Shown: positions 52,064-61,312, counted from the stretch's first letter. The stretch: DNA of 64,000 nucleotides from Leptospira montravelensis (GCF_004770045.1 NZ_RQFO01000016.1:521501-585500); one strand, 5' to 3'. Translations and numbers: made by a program. Notes: generated by a model not told the origin, from the letters alone.

Positions 52064-53941
52064 ATGGCACTTGAAGAAAATTCGTTGGAAGATCGTTTGA
52101 TCAAAATTTCCACCAGAGACAGCAATAAAAGTCTCATGGTAAACCCGGACAAAATTTACATTTTTCCGGTACCAAAAACTACTTTCCAATTTTTGGAAAA
52201 TATATGGCAATCCTTCGCTAATAAAATGGTTTCCCTTGTTGACTTCAACGATGATCCCATTTTTAACTTTTCGATTTTTGAAGTCATCGACCAAGAGGAA
52301 ATGAAAATTGTGGCCACAGCCACTCACTTCAAACTCAAGGAAATTGCAGAGCGAAGAAAAATTCCAGGAATTGAAGAATATATAAAAAAATCACGCCCCA
52401 TCCATTTAGCTGATCCGCGAAATGAATCCGCACGTTTTATTAGAAAATCCATTATTGATTTTAATAAAGGTCTAAGACCCGAAGTTATTTTTATTAATCT
52501 CAAACAAGAAGAAATTCATCCTGAAAAAAAAGTATTACTTTCAGAAACTATGAACCATGCTATTGGGATTCCTCTGTTTGTGAATGAAAACCCAATTGGA
52601 ATTCTTTGGGGAATTACGAAAGATCCAATTCCTGAGGATAAAATACGACCACTCACTCTCCAACTTTATTCCTTGTTTGATGTGATAGAGTTTGTTGTCG
52701 CAAAAGAAATGGAATCGGGAAACGACCATTATATCGCACAAAAGAATATTGAAAAAGCCGATACAGTTTCCAATTCGCGGAATTTGTTTTACACAACCAC
52801 AAAAGACCAAAAAGAACCTGTTACTTCCATCATTTTCAAATCGCACCAATATAATATTGAATACAGAATGGATGCATCCTTCATTATTCCAACTACTGAT
52901 GGTTATGCGGTATCATTAAAGAGTTTTACACCAGAAAAATTGAACAATACAGGGAAAAATCTTTTGTTAATTCCTGGATTCTTTTGCAGGCGTTCTGTGA
53001 TGGATAAACTAGCAAAGGAACTCGCTCTCAAATATGGATACCGCGTTTTCCTTATGGATATGAGAGGGAGATCCAGACAAACTATGCCAAAACATGGAAA
53101 AAAAGAAGGATGGACGGTTGATAACTACATCCAAGATGATTTTCCAGAAGTATTACGTTGGATTCGTTGGCACTACCCGAGCGAAAGAACAGTTGTGCTA
53201 GGTCATAGTATGGGTGGAATGATTCCACGCTTTTATGTTTCTTCTTATGAAAAAATCAAAGAACTAAAAGAAGAGTTTAATTTACCGAAACCTGAAGAAT
53301 ACATTGCAGGAATTGTTTCCATTACTTCGCCTAACTATATCAGCTTAAAATCTAACTTTATCGGACTTGATACTTTGAAACGTGGGTTCAGTATGCTTCC
53401 TCATAAAATGATTTCTGATATGATTTTGAGTATGGCTAGTTTTTCTATGCAAGCCACAATCCAAACCATCGATTTAAAAAAATTCTTTAAACTCATTTTG
53501 AACTTACATTCGAGTTTACGAAGTTTTAGTTATAATATTGGAACTAAAGTTTTAACCATCAAAGACTTTGTGGGTTATAAAGAAATCACGCCCCCGGAAT
53601 GGTATTTTCTCATGGAAGATGTGTTTTGCGAAGAGTCTGTCTCAGTAATTATGCAGTTTTTCCAAAGCCAAATCTCTAACGAAAGGAGTTTCTGGTCAAA
53701 CGATGGTCGGATCAATTATACTGAAAATTTTCTAAACAACTTCAATATGCCGATTTATAGCGTAATTGGAACTGTTGATAAAATTGTTCCCGAAGAAAGT
53801 TTAACAGAACTAAAAGATCTTAAATCAGAAAACAAGGTGGTCACTTATTATGAACAAGGCCACCTTGGAATCATTTTTCATGGAGAAACGGTTCGAAAAA
53901 TTTGTAAAGGAATCGATGAGTGGATTCAGGGATTAAAATAA
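52064..53941 (+). CDS. Alpha/beta hydrolase with a GAF-like N-terminal half
   Basis: 625 residues. Residues 1 to about 240 form an alpha/beta domain with EENSLEDRLIKISTRDSNKS and KVLLSETMNHAIGIPLFVNE, a GAF-like pattern near GIPLFVNENPIGILWGI. From about 290 an alpha/beta hydrolase follows: LLLIPGFFCRRSVMDKLAKE, VFLMDMRGRSRQTM, the nucleophile elbow VVLGHSMGGMIPRFY, and a late His in QGHLGIIFHGE. It is probably a cytosolic esterase or lipase controlled by a small ligand; this is inference from the domain pairing. Confidence 0.75.
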   Translation: MALEENSLEDRLIKISTRDSNKSLMVNPDKIYIFPVPKTTFQFLENIWQSFANKMVSLVDFNDDPIFNFSIFEVIDQEEMKIVATATHFKLKEIAERRKIPGIEEYIKKSRPIHLADPRNESARFIRKSIIDFNKGLRPEVIFINLKQEEIHPEKKVLLSETMNHAIGIPLFVNENPIGILWGITKDPIPEDKIRPLTLQLYSLFDVIEFVVAKEMESGNDHYIAQKNIEKADTVSNSRNLFYTTTKDQKEPVTSIIFKSHQYNIEYRMDASFIIPTTDGYAVSLKSFTPEKLNNTGKNLLLIPGFFCRRSVMDKLAKELALKYGYRVFLMDMRGRSRQTMPKHGKKEGWTVDNYIQDDFPEVLRWIRWHYPSERTVVLGHSMGGMIPRFYVSSYEKIKELKEEFNLPKPEEYIAGIVSITSPNYISLKSNFIGLDTLKRGFSMLPHKMISDMILSMASFSMQATIQTIDLKKFFKLILNLHSSLRSFSYNIGTKVLTIKDFVGYKEITPPEWYFLMEDVFCEESVSVIMQFFQSQISNERSFWSNDGRINYTENFLNNFNMPIYSVIGTVDKIVPEESLTELKDLKSENKVVTYYEQGHLGIIFHGETVRKICKGIDEWIQGLK

Positions 53942-53954
53942 TCCCATTGTTCCT

Positions 53955-54476
53955 TTAACGTCCGCTAAACCGGTTGTGGATGAGTTCCATCTCTTTTTGA
54001 AGAGTGGCGTCCCGGCCGGCAAGAAAATATGCCCCTCTTACAGGAATACTGGTGATTTCTGAATCTTCTGTAATTGTAACTACTGTTCCCGGAATTTTTC
54101 TTTCCAGTGAATACGTCCAAGACCCACGCATTTTAAAACTCGCATCCATTAATTCGATTTTCCATAGTTTGTTCGGAATGAATTCGCGAAGCTCAAAAAT
54201 CATATACCCACCCATGTCTGGTGTTTCTTCCCATTTCGAAATCGTACCATCTGGCTTAGTTTCTAAAATTTTAATCGCGACCACTTCTTTTCGGCGATTG
54301 GGTAGATCCTGAACGTCAGTGATATATGCCCAAATCTCTTCTGGTTCAGCCTTTAACCATTCGCTGGTTTCTGAATGGAATTTTGGATCTTGAAAATAAC
54401 CGACAGCTAAAAAAAGAACAACAAGTCCTATGAGTAAAAAACTGGTTCCAAAAGCAAAGAGAACAATTCGTTTCAT
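53955..54476 (-). CDS. SRPBCC family protein with an N-terminal membrane anchor
   Basis: 173 residues. Residues 5-30 are a hydrophobic anchor (IVLFAFGTSFLLIGLVVLFLAVGYF). The remainder has the helix-grip pattern of the START/polyketide-cyclase superfamily: SEWLKAEPEEIWAYITDVQD, KWEETPDMGGYMIFELREFI, GSWTYSLERKIPGTVVTITE. It likely binds a hydrophobic ligand on the outer face of the inner membrane. No partner is clear; it is divergent from the next gene by 51 bases. Confidence 0.8.
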   Translation of the reverse strand: MKRIVLFAFGTSFLLIGLVVLFLAVGYFQDPKFHSETSEWLKAEPEEIWAYITDVQDLPNRRKEVVAIKILETKPDGTISKWEETPDMGGYMIFELREFIPNKLWKIELMDASFKMRGSWTYSLERKIPGTVVTITEDSEITSIPVRGAYFLAGRDATLQKEMELIHNRFSGR

Positions 54477-54527
54477 AACTTTTTTTCTTGCTAAGTCATG
54501 GATTGATCAATCATAATCTTTTCCACA

Positions 54528-55001
54528 ATGCATGCAAATGAAGAGTTAATTCAAAAGTTTTACACGGCCTTCCAAAACAAAGATGGTCAAACTATGGTTT
54601 CCCTTTACCATCCCGAAATTGAATTCAAAGATCCTGCCTTTGGTCATTTAAAAGGAAAAGAAGCGATAGCTATGTGGCTTATGTTAATTGAAAAAAGCCA
54701 AAACCTAACCATTCGATTTTCGAATATCAAAGCGGATGACTCCAAAGGTTCCGCCAATTGGGAAGCAGATTATAGTTTTAGTAAAACGGGAAGAATGGTT
54801 CAGAACAAAATCCAGGCAAATTTTACATTTAAAGATGGTAAAATCTTCACTCATCAAGATCATTTTTCGATGTGGAAGTGGCTCGGAATGGCAATGGGTC
54901 CTGTTGGATATTTTCTCGGTTGGTGGCCGGCACTCGGTAACAAAGTTAGAAAAGAAGCTGTGACTGGATTACAATTATATATGAAACGCAAACGAATGTA
55001 G
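54528..55001 (+). CDS. SnoaL/NTF2-like protein
   Basis: 157 residues. The N-terminus is typical of the SnoaL fold: ELIQKFYTAFQNKDGQTMVS, then LYHPEIEFKDPAFGHLKGKE, followed by a W-containing strand (GSANWEADYSF) and FKDGKIFTHQDHFSMWKWL. The C-terminal tail has a hydrophobic stretch (AMGPVGYFLGWWPALG). The family includes cyclases, isomerases and scaffolds; the reaction is unknown. A long hairpin follows the stop. Confidence 0.85.
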   Translation: MHANEELIQKFYTAFQNKDGQTMVSLYHPEIEFKDPAFGHLKGKEAIAMWLMLIEKSQNLTIRFSNIKADDSKGSANWEADYSFSKTGRMVQNKIQANFTFKDGKIFTHQDHFSMWKWLGMAMGPVGYFLGWWPALGNKVRKEAVTGLQLYMKRKRM

Positions 55002-55014
55002 TTAGTTACATCTT

Positions 55015-55062
55015 ATAGGGAATTCAATTTGTTTCTAAATAAAACAGAATTGCCTTCCCTAT
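55015..55062. terminator. Long interrupted hairpin, bidirectional terminator
   Basis: ATAGGGAA (55015-55022) pairs with TTCCCTAT (55055-55062), CAATT with AATTG, and TGTTT with AAACA, separated by one small mismatch each. The whole forms a 48-base hairpin in the gap between two convergent genes. Confidence 0.7.
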
Positions 55063-55086
55063 TCAATGCCTAGTTTGTATTGCTAG

Positions 55087-55443
55087 TTATGGATTAGGCA
55101 TATTGGAAAGTCCACCTGCGTTTGTCACGTCAGCGTAACCTATGGATTGCAAGTAGGACTTGGCACTACCGCTCCGACCACCTGATGCACAATAGACTAT
55201 GATCGATCTATTTTTATCACCGAATTCTTCCAATCTTTTTGAAACTTGATCTACTGGGATATTGATGGCACCAGGGAAATGGCCAGATTGATATTCAGCA
55301 ACGGTTCTTACATCTACAACCAAAGCACCAGCATCTATTTTTTCTTTAACGACTGATGGGTCTCCACCTAACGAAGTTTTTAATTTATATACTATAAAGA
55401 CAACGCAAACAACAACTAAGACGATTAAGACAATTCGATTCAA
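55087..55443 (-). CDS. Membrane-anchored rhodanese-like sulfurtransferase
   Basis: 118 residues: an N-terminal membrane helix (IVLIVLVVVCVVFIVYKL) followed by one rhodanese domain with VVDVRTVAEYQSGHFPGAIN and the active-site loop VYCASGGRSGSAK, with the catalytic Cys. The active-site loop has CxxGxR, typical of single-domain rhodaneses. It would transfer sulfur near the inner membrane. It lies 2 bases after the HisI-like gene and ends the operon started by metG. Confidence 0.88.
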   Translation of the reverse strand: MNRIVLIVLVVVCVVFIVYKLKTSLGGDPSVVKEKIDAGALVVDVRTVAEYQSGHFPGAINIPVDQVSKRLEEFGDKNRSIIVYCASGGRSGSAKSYLQSIGYADVTNAGGLSNMPNP

Positions 55444-55445
55444 AT

Positions 55446-56048
55446 CTACGCTCCTACTTTACTCTTATAGACGAATGAAATAGAATCATTCGCACCTAAC
55501 TCTCGAAAAAAACAAGAATAATATCCCGTATGGCATGCTGCCCCGATTTGGTTTGTAACATATTGCACAAAAAAAGGATTAGAATGCACATAAATTGCAG
55601 TTAAGTTTTGAAGGTGGCCAGACTCTTCTCCTTTCACCCACTTTCCCATTCTAGAACGACTATAATAAGTTCCAAGTCCAGATTCCACAGCAGACAATAG
55701 ACTTTCTTTTTTTCCCCAAGCTAACATCAATTCTTTTCCTGTGAGGTCTTGTGCAAGAAATGGTGAAAGAGGTGGAATGGTATTTTGAAAGGAAACCCAT
55801 TCTTCTTCCGTTAATTTTAATTTTCCAGATTCCCATAACAGACGTTTATCGGTAGTTTGCAATTCTGAATCAATCTCTAATAAAGCATCTTCATCACAAT
55901 CGATAAACAATTGTTTTTTGCTAAAATCAAAATGATCCACAAAATCCTGTGCAAGATCCGAATTTAAGACTTTCAAATTTAACTCATTTGAGTTGAGGGA
56001 AGGTTTCGATATGATGGCGATTTTCTTTTCTTTTGGTAGTTGTATCAT
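55446..56048 (-). CDS. HisI-like (phosphoribosyl-AMP cyclohydrolase family) protein with altered metal site
   Basis: 200 residues: the HisI core occupies about 93-183 (LSPFLAQDLTGKELMLAWGK, TYYSRSRMGKWVKGEESGHL, GAACHTGYYSCFFREL), with an N-terminal extension of about 90. The two zinc cysteines of ACHTG and SCF are kept (C172, C179). The DCDxD segment that normally follows SGHxQ is replaced by VHSNPF (154-159). A DCDED tract occurs instead at residues 50-54. The normal reaction opens the PR-AMP ring in histidine synthesis; whether this protein does that is doubtful. It overlaps the cyclase gene by 4 bases. Confidence 0.7.
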   Translation of the reverse strand: MIQLPKEKKIAIISKPSLNSNELNLKVLNSDLAQDFVDHFDFSKKQLFIDCDEDALLEIDSELQTTDKRLLWESGKLKLTEEEWVSFQNTIPPLSPFLAQDLTGKELMLAWGKKESLLSAVESGLGTYYSRSRMGKWVKGEESGHLQNLTAIYVHSNPFFVQYVTNQIGAACHTGYYSCFFRELGANDSISFVYKSKVGA

Positions 56049-57343
56049 AAATTAGTCTCTACAGATAAAATATCTGTGGTTTTTGTTTTTCCTCTAAGAG
56101 ACAAAGTTCCTATAGATTTAATTTTTAGATTTTGTCGAAATTCAAGGGATACTTGATCGTATAATTCTTTAGTGATAAGAAAGTTTCGTTTTAATTCTTT
56201 TCCTAAAGATTCCAATCTACTGGCAGCATTGACAGTATCACCAATGACTGTGTATTCTAAACGTTTTTCTACACCTACATTTCCAACGATGACTGGCCCA
56301 TAATGAATCCCAATCCTAATAGATATCGGTTTTTCTCCGTTTGATTCTCTTTTCTCGTTCCAAAGTGATAATGCTTGTAACATAGCCACGCCGGCTCTAA
56401 CGGCATTCGTAGCATCATCTTTTGAAGGAAGGGGTGTTCCAAAAGTCACCATCATTCCATCCCCCATAAATTTATCGAGTGTGCCACTATGTTCAAAAAC
56501 TACATCTAACATAAAACTATGGTATTCAGAAAGTAAGGACATTGTTTTTTCAGGGCCGAGAGTTTCAGACAGATTCGTAAAGTTAGCAACATCACAAAAC
56601 AAAACAGCTACAGTTGCTTCTTTTCCACCTGGTTTAAAAAAATCGTCTCCAGCTTGCCCCATTTGGTTTGCAACATTAGGCGAAAAATAACGAGAAAGCT
56701 GTGACATTTTAATTTCATTCGTTACGGCCGTTAGAACAGTTCGCCTAACGCGATAAGTAAGGTATGCCAAAAAAAATCCGAGAACACCGATGATGCCCAT
56801 AGACATGATGTAGTTATTCACATGGGCGGCTGGACCAAGAAAGGCTTCTTTAAAACTTTCCGTACTCACAAATCGGGGATCTTGTTGCGCATACACCAAA
56901 ATCCCGGCCTGACTAACAACAACTCCCAAAGCATAAATCATTGGATAAATGGGTTGGATACTAAAAGCATTCATCACCAGGGTTGCTGCGATGATAAAGT
57001 GCAAATAGGTTTTGATTAAATAAGTTCTAGGAACTTGTGATTCTCCACCGACAGCATTGTACCAAATGAACGGAAGAATCGTAATGATGAATAAATCAAT
57101 CAATACGCAAAATAGCCCAATAAAAGAAACAAACTTCCCTCGTTTCAAAAACTTGGACAAAATATATAGAATTAAATTTAATACTAACGATATAGAGGCT
57201 ATCGTTAATAATTCAAATAAAGTTTGAGCAACAAAGAAAGTCCCAATAGTGAGAAGAGAAAAAATTATAATTTTTCCATAGAGACTAAATTTAATCCCCT
57301 CAATCTCCTTCTCTCTTAATATTTGTTCTGACTTTGTTGCCAT
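56045..57343 (-). CDS. Membrane-bound class III adenylate cyclase
   Basis: 432 residues. The N-terminal half holds about six membrane helices; the C-terminal half is a class III cyclase domain. The metal aspartates lie in VLFCDVANFTNL and LDKFMGDGMMVTFG; the lysine in LDKFMGDG and the Asp in YTVIGDTVNAASRLE point to ATP as substrate, and the Asn and Arg of the latter motif stabilise the transition state. It should make cAMP at the inner membrane, with a signal sensed by the membrane part. It starts 4 bases after metG. Confidence 0.9.
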   Translation of the reverse strand: MATKSEQILREKEIEGIKFSLYGKIIIFSLLTIGTFFVAQTLFELLTIASISLVLNLILYILSKFLKRGKFVSFIGLFCVLIDLFIITILPFIWYNAVGGESQVPRTYLIKTYLHFIIAATLVMNAFSIQPIYPMIYALGVVVSQAGILVYAQQDPRFVSTESFKEAFLGPAAHVNNYIMSMGIIGVLGFFLAYLTYRVRRTVLTAVTNEIKMSQLSRYFSPNVANQMGQAGDDFFKPGGKEATVAVLFCDVANFTNLSETLGPEKTMSLLSEYHSFMLDVVFEHSGTLDKFMGDGMMVTFGTPLPSKDDATNAVRAGVAMLQALSLWNEKRESNGEKPISIRIGIHYGPVIVGNVGVEKRLEYTVIGDTVNAASRLESLGKELKRNFLITKELYDQVSLEFRQNLKIKSIGTLSLRGKTKTTDILSVETNL

Positions 57344-57347
57344 TGTT

Positions 57348-59393
57348 TTACTTTAAAAGATCCCCTGGATTGGCATCGCGATCAGGAACAAATAAAGACA
57401 AAGTTTTTTCTTTTCCTGAAGCGAGTAACATTGCTTCCGATAATCCAAATTTCATTTGTCTTGGCTTCAGATTTGCAACAACTACCACTTTTTTCCCAAC
57501 GAGTTCCTCTGCAGTGTAACTCGCTTTGATCCCTGCAAAAACATTTTTGATTCCTTTTTCACCAAGGTTAACTTTTACAAACAATAGTTTGTCGGCACCT
57601 TCCACGGGGCCTGCTTCCATTATTTGTCCTACACGAAGTTCCACTTTTGAAAGTTCATCAATTGTGATAAATCCATCTTCTGAAACTGTAGTGGCAACCG
57701 AAGTTGGAGAAGTAGTTTTTCCTGGTTCGACATTTGACTTTTCAGGATTTGCTTTTTGAAATGCTTCTTTCGTTTCCTCGATCATAAGTGAAATATTTTT
57801 TTCCTCTACTCGTTTTGATAACATTTGGTATGGCCCAAGAACTTGGTTTTCAAGTGTACTTTTCAAATTTAAAAAACTTAAATTTTCCACTTGGAAAAGT
57901 TGGGCAACGGAACTTACAATATTTGGCGTTACCGGCCCTAAATAAGTAAATAGAATCTTTGCGCAATTAAGGGAAGTTGTTACTACCTCTCTTGCCTTTT
58001 CTACATCCGATTTGATTAAATTCCAAGGAGCATAATCATTAACATATTTGTTAACTTTATCTCCAAGCCCCGTAATTTCTCGCATCACCTTGGAGTAGTT
58101 ACGTGACTCATACGCTTCGCGAATTTCTGTTTCTTTAGATAAAAGTTCCGAAACCAAAGATTTTCCTTCTTCCGAAAGAGCACCTAACTTACGATCCATT
58201 TTATCTAAAATAGAAGTAGATACACGTGAGACCAAATTCACAAGATTTCCAATTAGATCGGAATTGACTCTAGAAACAAAATCATCGAAAGAAATATCCA
58301 CGTCTTCCATTCCCGAACCCAAACGGCAGGCCAAATAAAATCGGAAATGTTCTACATCCAAATACTTTGCGAATGTAGATGCATTGATAAATGTTCCTCT
58401 GGATTTGGACATCTTCTCGCCGTTAACAGTTAAAAATCCATGTACATTCAATTGTGATGGTGTTTGGTAATCGGCTCCCATAAGCATTGCTGGCCAAAAA
58501 AGTCCATGAAAGTATAAAATATCTTTTCCGATAAAATGTACAATCTCGCCCTTCCCTTCTTTCCAAATTTCATTGAACTTCTTTTCATCTTTTAAAAAGT
58601 TCATTGAGGACGCCATATACCCGATAGGTGCATCCAACCAAACATAAAAATATTTGTTTTCTTCTTCAGGAATCGCAAAACCAAAATATGGGCCATCACG
58701 GCTGATATCCCATTCTTGTAATCCTGAGGTAAACCATTCCTTTAATTTTTTTTGCGCTCCCTCATTCAATCGACTTTCGCCTTCGATCCAGGTTTGCAGT
58801 TGCGATTGAAAATCTTGCAGTTTAAAAAATAAATGTTTGGATTCTTTTAGGACAGGTGTAGTTCCGCAAATAGAACAATAAGAATCTTTTAAATCTTTTG
58901 GAGAGTAACTAGTTCCACATACTTCGCAAGAATCACCGTATTGGTCTTTTGCACCACATTTAGGACAAGTTCCTTTAATGAATCTGTCAGGTAAAAACAT
59001 TTTATCATGTTCGCAATACGATTGTTCGATGTTACGTGCAACAATATGTCCTTTTTTCTTCAACGTTAGATAAATGGATTCTGAGAATTTTTTGTTTTCT
59101 TCTGAATTTGTCGTATAATAGTTATCATACGAAACACCAAAAGAAGTTAGGTCCTTATAATGTTCCTTCTGCACTTCTTCGATCATGGTTTCGGGGGTTT
59201 TGCCTGCTTTTTTTGCGGCAATCATAATGGGAGTTCCGTGTGTGTCATCAGCACAGAAAAAATAACAATTGTTCCCAACTAACTTTTGGAAACGGACCCA
59301 GATATCTGTTTGGACTGCTTCTAAGACATGTCCCAAATGGATGGATCCATTGGCGTAGGGAAGTGCACTTGTAACGAGTATATTTTTCGACAT
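57348..59393 (-). CDS. metG: Methionyl-tRNA synthetase
   Basis: 681 residues. Class I signatures are the HIGH-type PYANGSIHLGHVLEAVQTD and the KMSKS motif GEKMSKSRGTF. A zinc knuckle set of cysteines lies in CPKCGAKDQYGDSCEVC and SYCSICGTTP. A C-terminal tRNA-binding OB domain follows a linker (VELRVGQIMEAGPVEGADKL, then VVVANLKPRQMKFG). It charges tRNA-Met in the cytosol. It is followed within 4 bases by the cyclase gene, an uncommon operon partner. Confidence 0.97.
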   Translation of the reverse strand: MSKNILVTSALPYANGSIHLGHVLEAVQTDIWVRFQKLVGNNCYFFCADDTHGTPIMIAAKKAGKTPETMIEEVQKEHYKDLTSFGVSYDNYYTTNSEENKKFSESIYLTLKKKGHIVARNIEQSYCEHDKMFLPDRFIKGTCPKCGAKDQYGDSCEVCGTSYSPKDLKDSYCSICGTTPVLKESKHLFFKLQDFQSQLQTWIEGESRLNEGAQKKLKEWFTSGLQEWDISRDGPYFGFAIPEEENKYFYVWLDAPIGYMASSMNFLKDEKKFNEIWKEGKGEIVHFIGKDILYFHGLFWPAMLMGADYQTPSQLNVHGFLTVNGEKMSKSRGTFINASTFAKYLDVEHFRFYLACRLGSGMEDVDISFDDFVSRVNSDLIGNLVNLVSRVSTSILDKMDRKLGALSEEGKSLVSELLSKETEIREAYESRNYSKVMREITGLGDKVNKYVNDYAPWNLIKSDVEKAREVVTTSLNCAKILFTYLGPVTPNIVSSVAQLFQVENLSFLNLKSTLENQVLGPYQMLSKRVEEKNISLMIEETKEAFQKANPEKSNVEPGKTTSPTSVATTVSEDGFITIDELSKVELRVGQIMEAGPVEGADKLLFVKVNLGEKGIKNVFAGIKASYTAEELVGKKVVVVANLKPRQMKFGLSEAMLLASGKEKTLSLFVPDRDANPGDLLK

Positions 59394-59513
59394 AGATTAA
59401 TTCCAGTTTCCTGATTCGAAGTTCCAATTCAGCCCATTTTTGGGAAAAATCAAGAAAAGAGTAAAAAAATGAAGTTGAAGTGAGAAACCTAAGCAATAAA
59501 ATTCCAGATTGTT

Positions 59514-60005
59514 ATGGCAAAGAAAATCGTTCAGAATTTGAAACAAGTCAAAGGGAACAAAAAGAAACATCCGGAATCCATCCAATCGACTCTGGACATC
59601 GAAAGTGACCTTCATATCGAATACGCCAAAGTCCTTCTTAGTTTATGGTCCTACGCTTGCCATGCCGACGGGCAGTTCAAAAAGAAAGAAGGGGAAATCG
59701 TGGGGGAACTTGTGAACGTACTATTTGAACCGGATTGCCTGCTTAGTGGGTTCCAATCCCAAAAAAAACAAGTTTTAGACATCTTATCAAAGACTTTTGA
59801 AAATCCACTGCCTATGAAGACAATTACAAAAGTAGTTTCTGACAATGATGAGTATGCATTGAATTTTTTTGAAGATGCTGTCTGTATTGTTGCCTCCGAT
59901 GGATCACTCAATCAGGATGAAATTCGGTTTTTGGAAGACTTAGCTAGCGAATTGAAAATAAGTCATATGGACAAAGTCAGAGTTGAAAAAAAATATTTAA
60001 ATTGA
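59514..60005 (+). CDS. TerB-like protein
   Basis: 163 residues; the first 25 are basic (AKKIVQNLKQVKGNKKKH). The TerB pattern follows: two helical repeats with an acidic site, seen in SLWSYACHADGQFKKKEGEI and in VCIVASDGSLNQDEIRFLED. TerB-like proteins bind calcium and take part in stress response or membrane contact; the reaction is unknown. It is divergent from metG with a 120-base gap. Confidence 0.75.
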   Translation: MAKKIVQNLKQVKGNKKKHPESIQSTLDIESDLHIEYAKVLLSLWSYACHADGQFKKKEGEIVGELVNVLFEPDCLLSGFQSQKKQVLDILSKTFENPLPMKTITKVVSDNDEYALNFFEDAVCIVASDGSLNQDEIRFLEDLASELKISHMDKVRVEKKYLN

Positions 60006-60070
60006 GATTATGAAATCTCCACTTTCATTTTTGATTTCTGGTTTATATATAAACACACAATCATTTTCAA

Positions 60071-60107
60071 AAACCAAGGAAGTTTGGAATCTTCAAAGCC
60101 TTGGTTT
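60071..60107. terminator. Hairpin overlapping the methyltransferase 3' end
   Basis: AAACCAAGG (60071-60079) and CCTTGGTTT (60099-60107) form a 9-bp stem with inner TTTG/CAAA pairs. On the minus strand the second arm is followed by a T-rich tract. The stem includes the final codons of the methyltransferase, and TerB ends 66 bases upstream, so it may end both genes. Confidence 0.6.
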
Positions 60108-60803
60108 GGAATAACAAATCCAATGACGATCGGTAACTAGTTCAATATTCAGTTTTGAATCGAGCCGAACAACTTCTAACATCTCTTTTACTTCCTCAAT
60201 TCGATAAGCAGCAAGCAAACTATTATAAAAATCTCTTTTTAAAACCTCAGGTTCATCATTCGCATAACGCTCAACTAGGTGGTTAGCCATATTTAATGAA
60301 TCTGGCCGCATTAGATCAGAGATAAAGATAAAACTATCTGGATGAATCGACCGTTGTACTGCGGCCCAAAATTCAAACGGATCATGTAAATGGTGTAATA
60401 ATGAATTTGAAAATACTAAATCATAGGGGGATTCAGGAACAAGTTCCTGAATGAGTTCTTTTTTAAATTCTATTTTTTGGTTTCTTTTTTTTAGAACCAT
60501 TATACCCATACGCTTCTTACAAAGATCTAACATGAACGCGGAACCATCCACAAACGTAAAATTAGCATTTGGAAATTGTGTATACAATCGAGATGACATA
60601 TCTCCAGGACCACATCCTAAATCTAAAACAGATTCAGGACTAAATCTTTGAGGAAGCCTATCTTGAAATTTACGAATGAGAAACGAATGTGCCGTTTCGA
60701 AGTCAGCTTGTGCATAAGACTCTGCTTGGGTAAGGTCATCCATAAGTTCTGGCTCTGGAATCCGAATCATGTGATTAAAGGAAAAGTTAACCGACCGTTT
60801 CAT
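60093..60803 (-). CDS. Class I SAM-dependent methyltransferase
   Basis: 236 residues. Motif I is SVLDLGCGPGDMSSRL, followed by NFTFVDGSAFMLDLC (acidic end of strand 2) and a YDLVFSNSLLHHLHDP motif IV-like block. The substrate is unknown; the fold with a short C-terminal helix (YRIEEVKEMLEVVRL) is shared by many small-molecule and lipid methyltransferases. It is divergent from the lipoprotein gene at 60827, only 23 bases away, so the two promoters must overlap the start regions. Confidence 0.88.
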   Translation of the reverse strand: MKRSVNFSFNHMIRIPEPELMDDLTQAESYAQADFETAHSFLIRKFQDRLPQRFSPESVLDLGCGPGDMSSRLYTQFPNANFTFVDGSAFMLDLCKKRMGIMVLKKRNQKIEFKKELIQELVPESPYDLVFSNSLLHHLHDPFEFWAAVQRSIHPDSFIFISDLMRPDSLNMANHLVERYANDEPEVLKRDFYNSLLAAYRIEEVKEMLEVVRLDSKLNIELVTDRHWICYSKPRL

Positions 60804-60826
60804 TCTCTACTAAGGATAAATTACTC

Positions 60827-61300
60827 ATGAGAAAAATTTTTCTATCCATTCTTTTCTTTGTCTTTTTGACAAATTGTATGCTGACAGAAGCAATTGGAAT
60901 ACCCACTTATGGGGCCGTCAAAGGTTCTGAGGCAAAAAAACGAATTTCCGAGGCAATTTTTGAAGCAGAATCAACAGCTTCCTCTTTTTGGCTGGCACAA
61001 TCAGGAATGAAAGGAGGTCAGGGTCCTATTTCGCCGCTCCTCTTAATCAACGGTTTTTTAACAAAAATTTTGTATTCCTATCTAGCTGAGATTAACGATG
61101 AAGAATTTTTTATGGAGGACTCGGTGTTACAGTGCGAATCCGATATTCGTACCAAAGGAGCTTTGGCTTTAGGTGCTGCATATGATAGTTTAACAAATGT
61201 TGGGGGAGTTGCTCGCGATGCATTGTTACTTCCAGAATTTGCTTCCTGTGATTTAGAAAATACAGGTAAAATTATTACGTTGGAACCGATTCGTTTTTAA
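60827..61300 (+). CDS. Small lipoprotein of a Leptospira-type family
   Basis: 157 residues. The signal ends LFFVFLTNC, giving a lipidated Cys17. The mature part carries AIGIPTYGAVKGSEAKKRIS, a helical region, a Cys-bearing segment (SVLQCESDIRTKGALALG) and an end with FASCDLENTGKI. Such short lipoproteins recur in Leptospira genomes, but I cannot name the family safely. It precedes the serine hydrolase by 12 bases and is probably cotranscribed. Confidence 0.65.
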   Translation: MRKIFLSILFFVFLTNCMLTEAIGIPTYGAVKGSEAKKRISEAIFEAESTASSFWLAQSGMKGGQGPISPLLLINGFLTKILYSYLAEINDEEFFMEDSVLQCESDIRTKGALALGAAYDSLTNVGGVARDALLLPEFASCDLENTGKIITLEPIRF

Positions 61301-61312
61301 ATGAGGTAAACT

